14,042 bases of DNA from Desulfocapsa sp. (GTDB lineage Bacteria; Desulfobacterota; Desulfobulbia; Desulfobulbales; Desulfocapsaceae): assembly GCA_029934815.1 (NCBI GenBank), contig JAOZLM010000022.1, positions 1,926 through 15,967 on the forward strand. Reading direction: 5' to 3'. The notes under the pieces are model-generated. The model was not told the origin of the DNA. It saw only the letters and a list, made by a program, of their open reading frames with translations, and did not search any database. Of the stretch, positions 13,988 through 14,042 are shown in pieces (within the stretch, counting starts at the first letter, position 1; each line of letters starts with the position of its first letter). Made by a program: the position numbers and the translations under genes.

Positions 13988-13993
13988 ATTATA
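13988..13993 (-). promoter_or_regulatory. Candidate -10 box for the PilZ gene
   Basis: A consensus TATAAT on the minus strand lies about 48 bp before the PilZ ATG, leaving a leader of about 40 nt. The sequence 16-18 bp upstream of it (around TTACTG) is a poor -35, so the promoter might need an activator. Confidence 0.35.
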
Positions 13994-14042
13994 GTTTATA
14001 ACACTCAGGCAGTAACTACGTTTTCCTTGTTGAGAAAGTGGT

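Overview
The window looks like core chromosome of a Gram-negative, moderately AT-leaning bacterium. The LptF-type permease implies an LPS outer membrane. Sigma-54-dependent regulation, c-di-GMP (PilZ) signalling, a DUF166-like protein and an SplB-like radical SAM protein fit a deltaproteobacterial/Desulfobacterota (Desulfobulbales-like) host. That placement is inferred from gene content and protein style only. I see no tRNA, rRNA, CRISPR array, transposase or phage gene.

Layout. (1) 1-900: a REP-like palindrome, then a secreted thermonuclease on the minus strand and an AT-rich divergent intergenic region. (2) 888-2549, plus strand: a single-domain cyclic-nucleotide-binding protein and a sigma-54 activator without a receiver domain, closed by a hairpin terminator shared with the convergent ssb. 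(3) 2622-5122, minus strand: a family 2 glycosyltransferase overlapping an SplB-like radical SAM gene by 4 bp, then ssb. (4) 5255-8193, plus strand: RNase G (rng) and a membrane-anchored M23 peptidase. (5) 8241-8408, minus strand: a 55-residue rubredoxin-like/zinc-ribbon gene, easily missed because of its size. (6) 8582-10072, plus strand: LptF with an extra C-terminal Ada-type cysteine module. (7) 10092-10718, minus strand: a cysteine-rich DUF166-like protein. (8) 10904-13514, plus strand: a strong promoter candidate and three tightly spaced genes, namely two Roadblock/LC7-like proteins and the bifunctional NAD(P)HX repair enzyme. (9) 13545-13940, minus strand: a stand-alone PilZ protein.

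How it fits together. Most genes are housekeeping: RNA processing, ssDNA binding, envelope assembly and metabolite repair. They are mixed with small sensory modules: a cNMP-binding protein beside a sigma-54 activator, the Roadblock pair, and PilZ. No unmistakably new system is visible. The most unusual items are the LptF-Ada-like fusion, the SplB-like enzyme lacking two residues of the spore photoproduct lyase hydrogen-transfer chain, and the orphan Roadblock-like pair coupled to NAD(P)HX repair.
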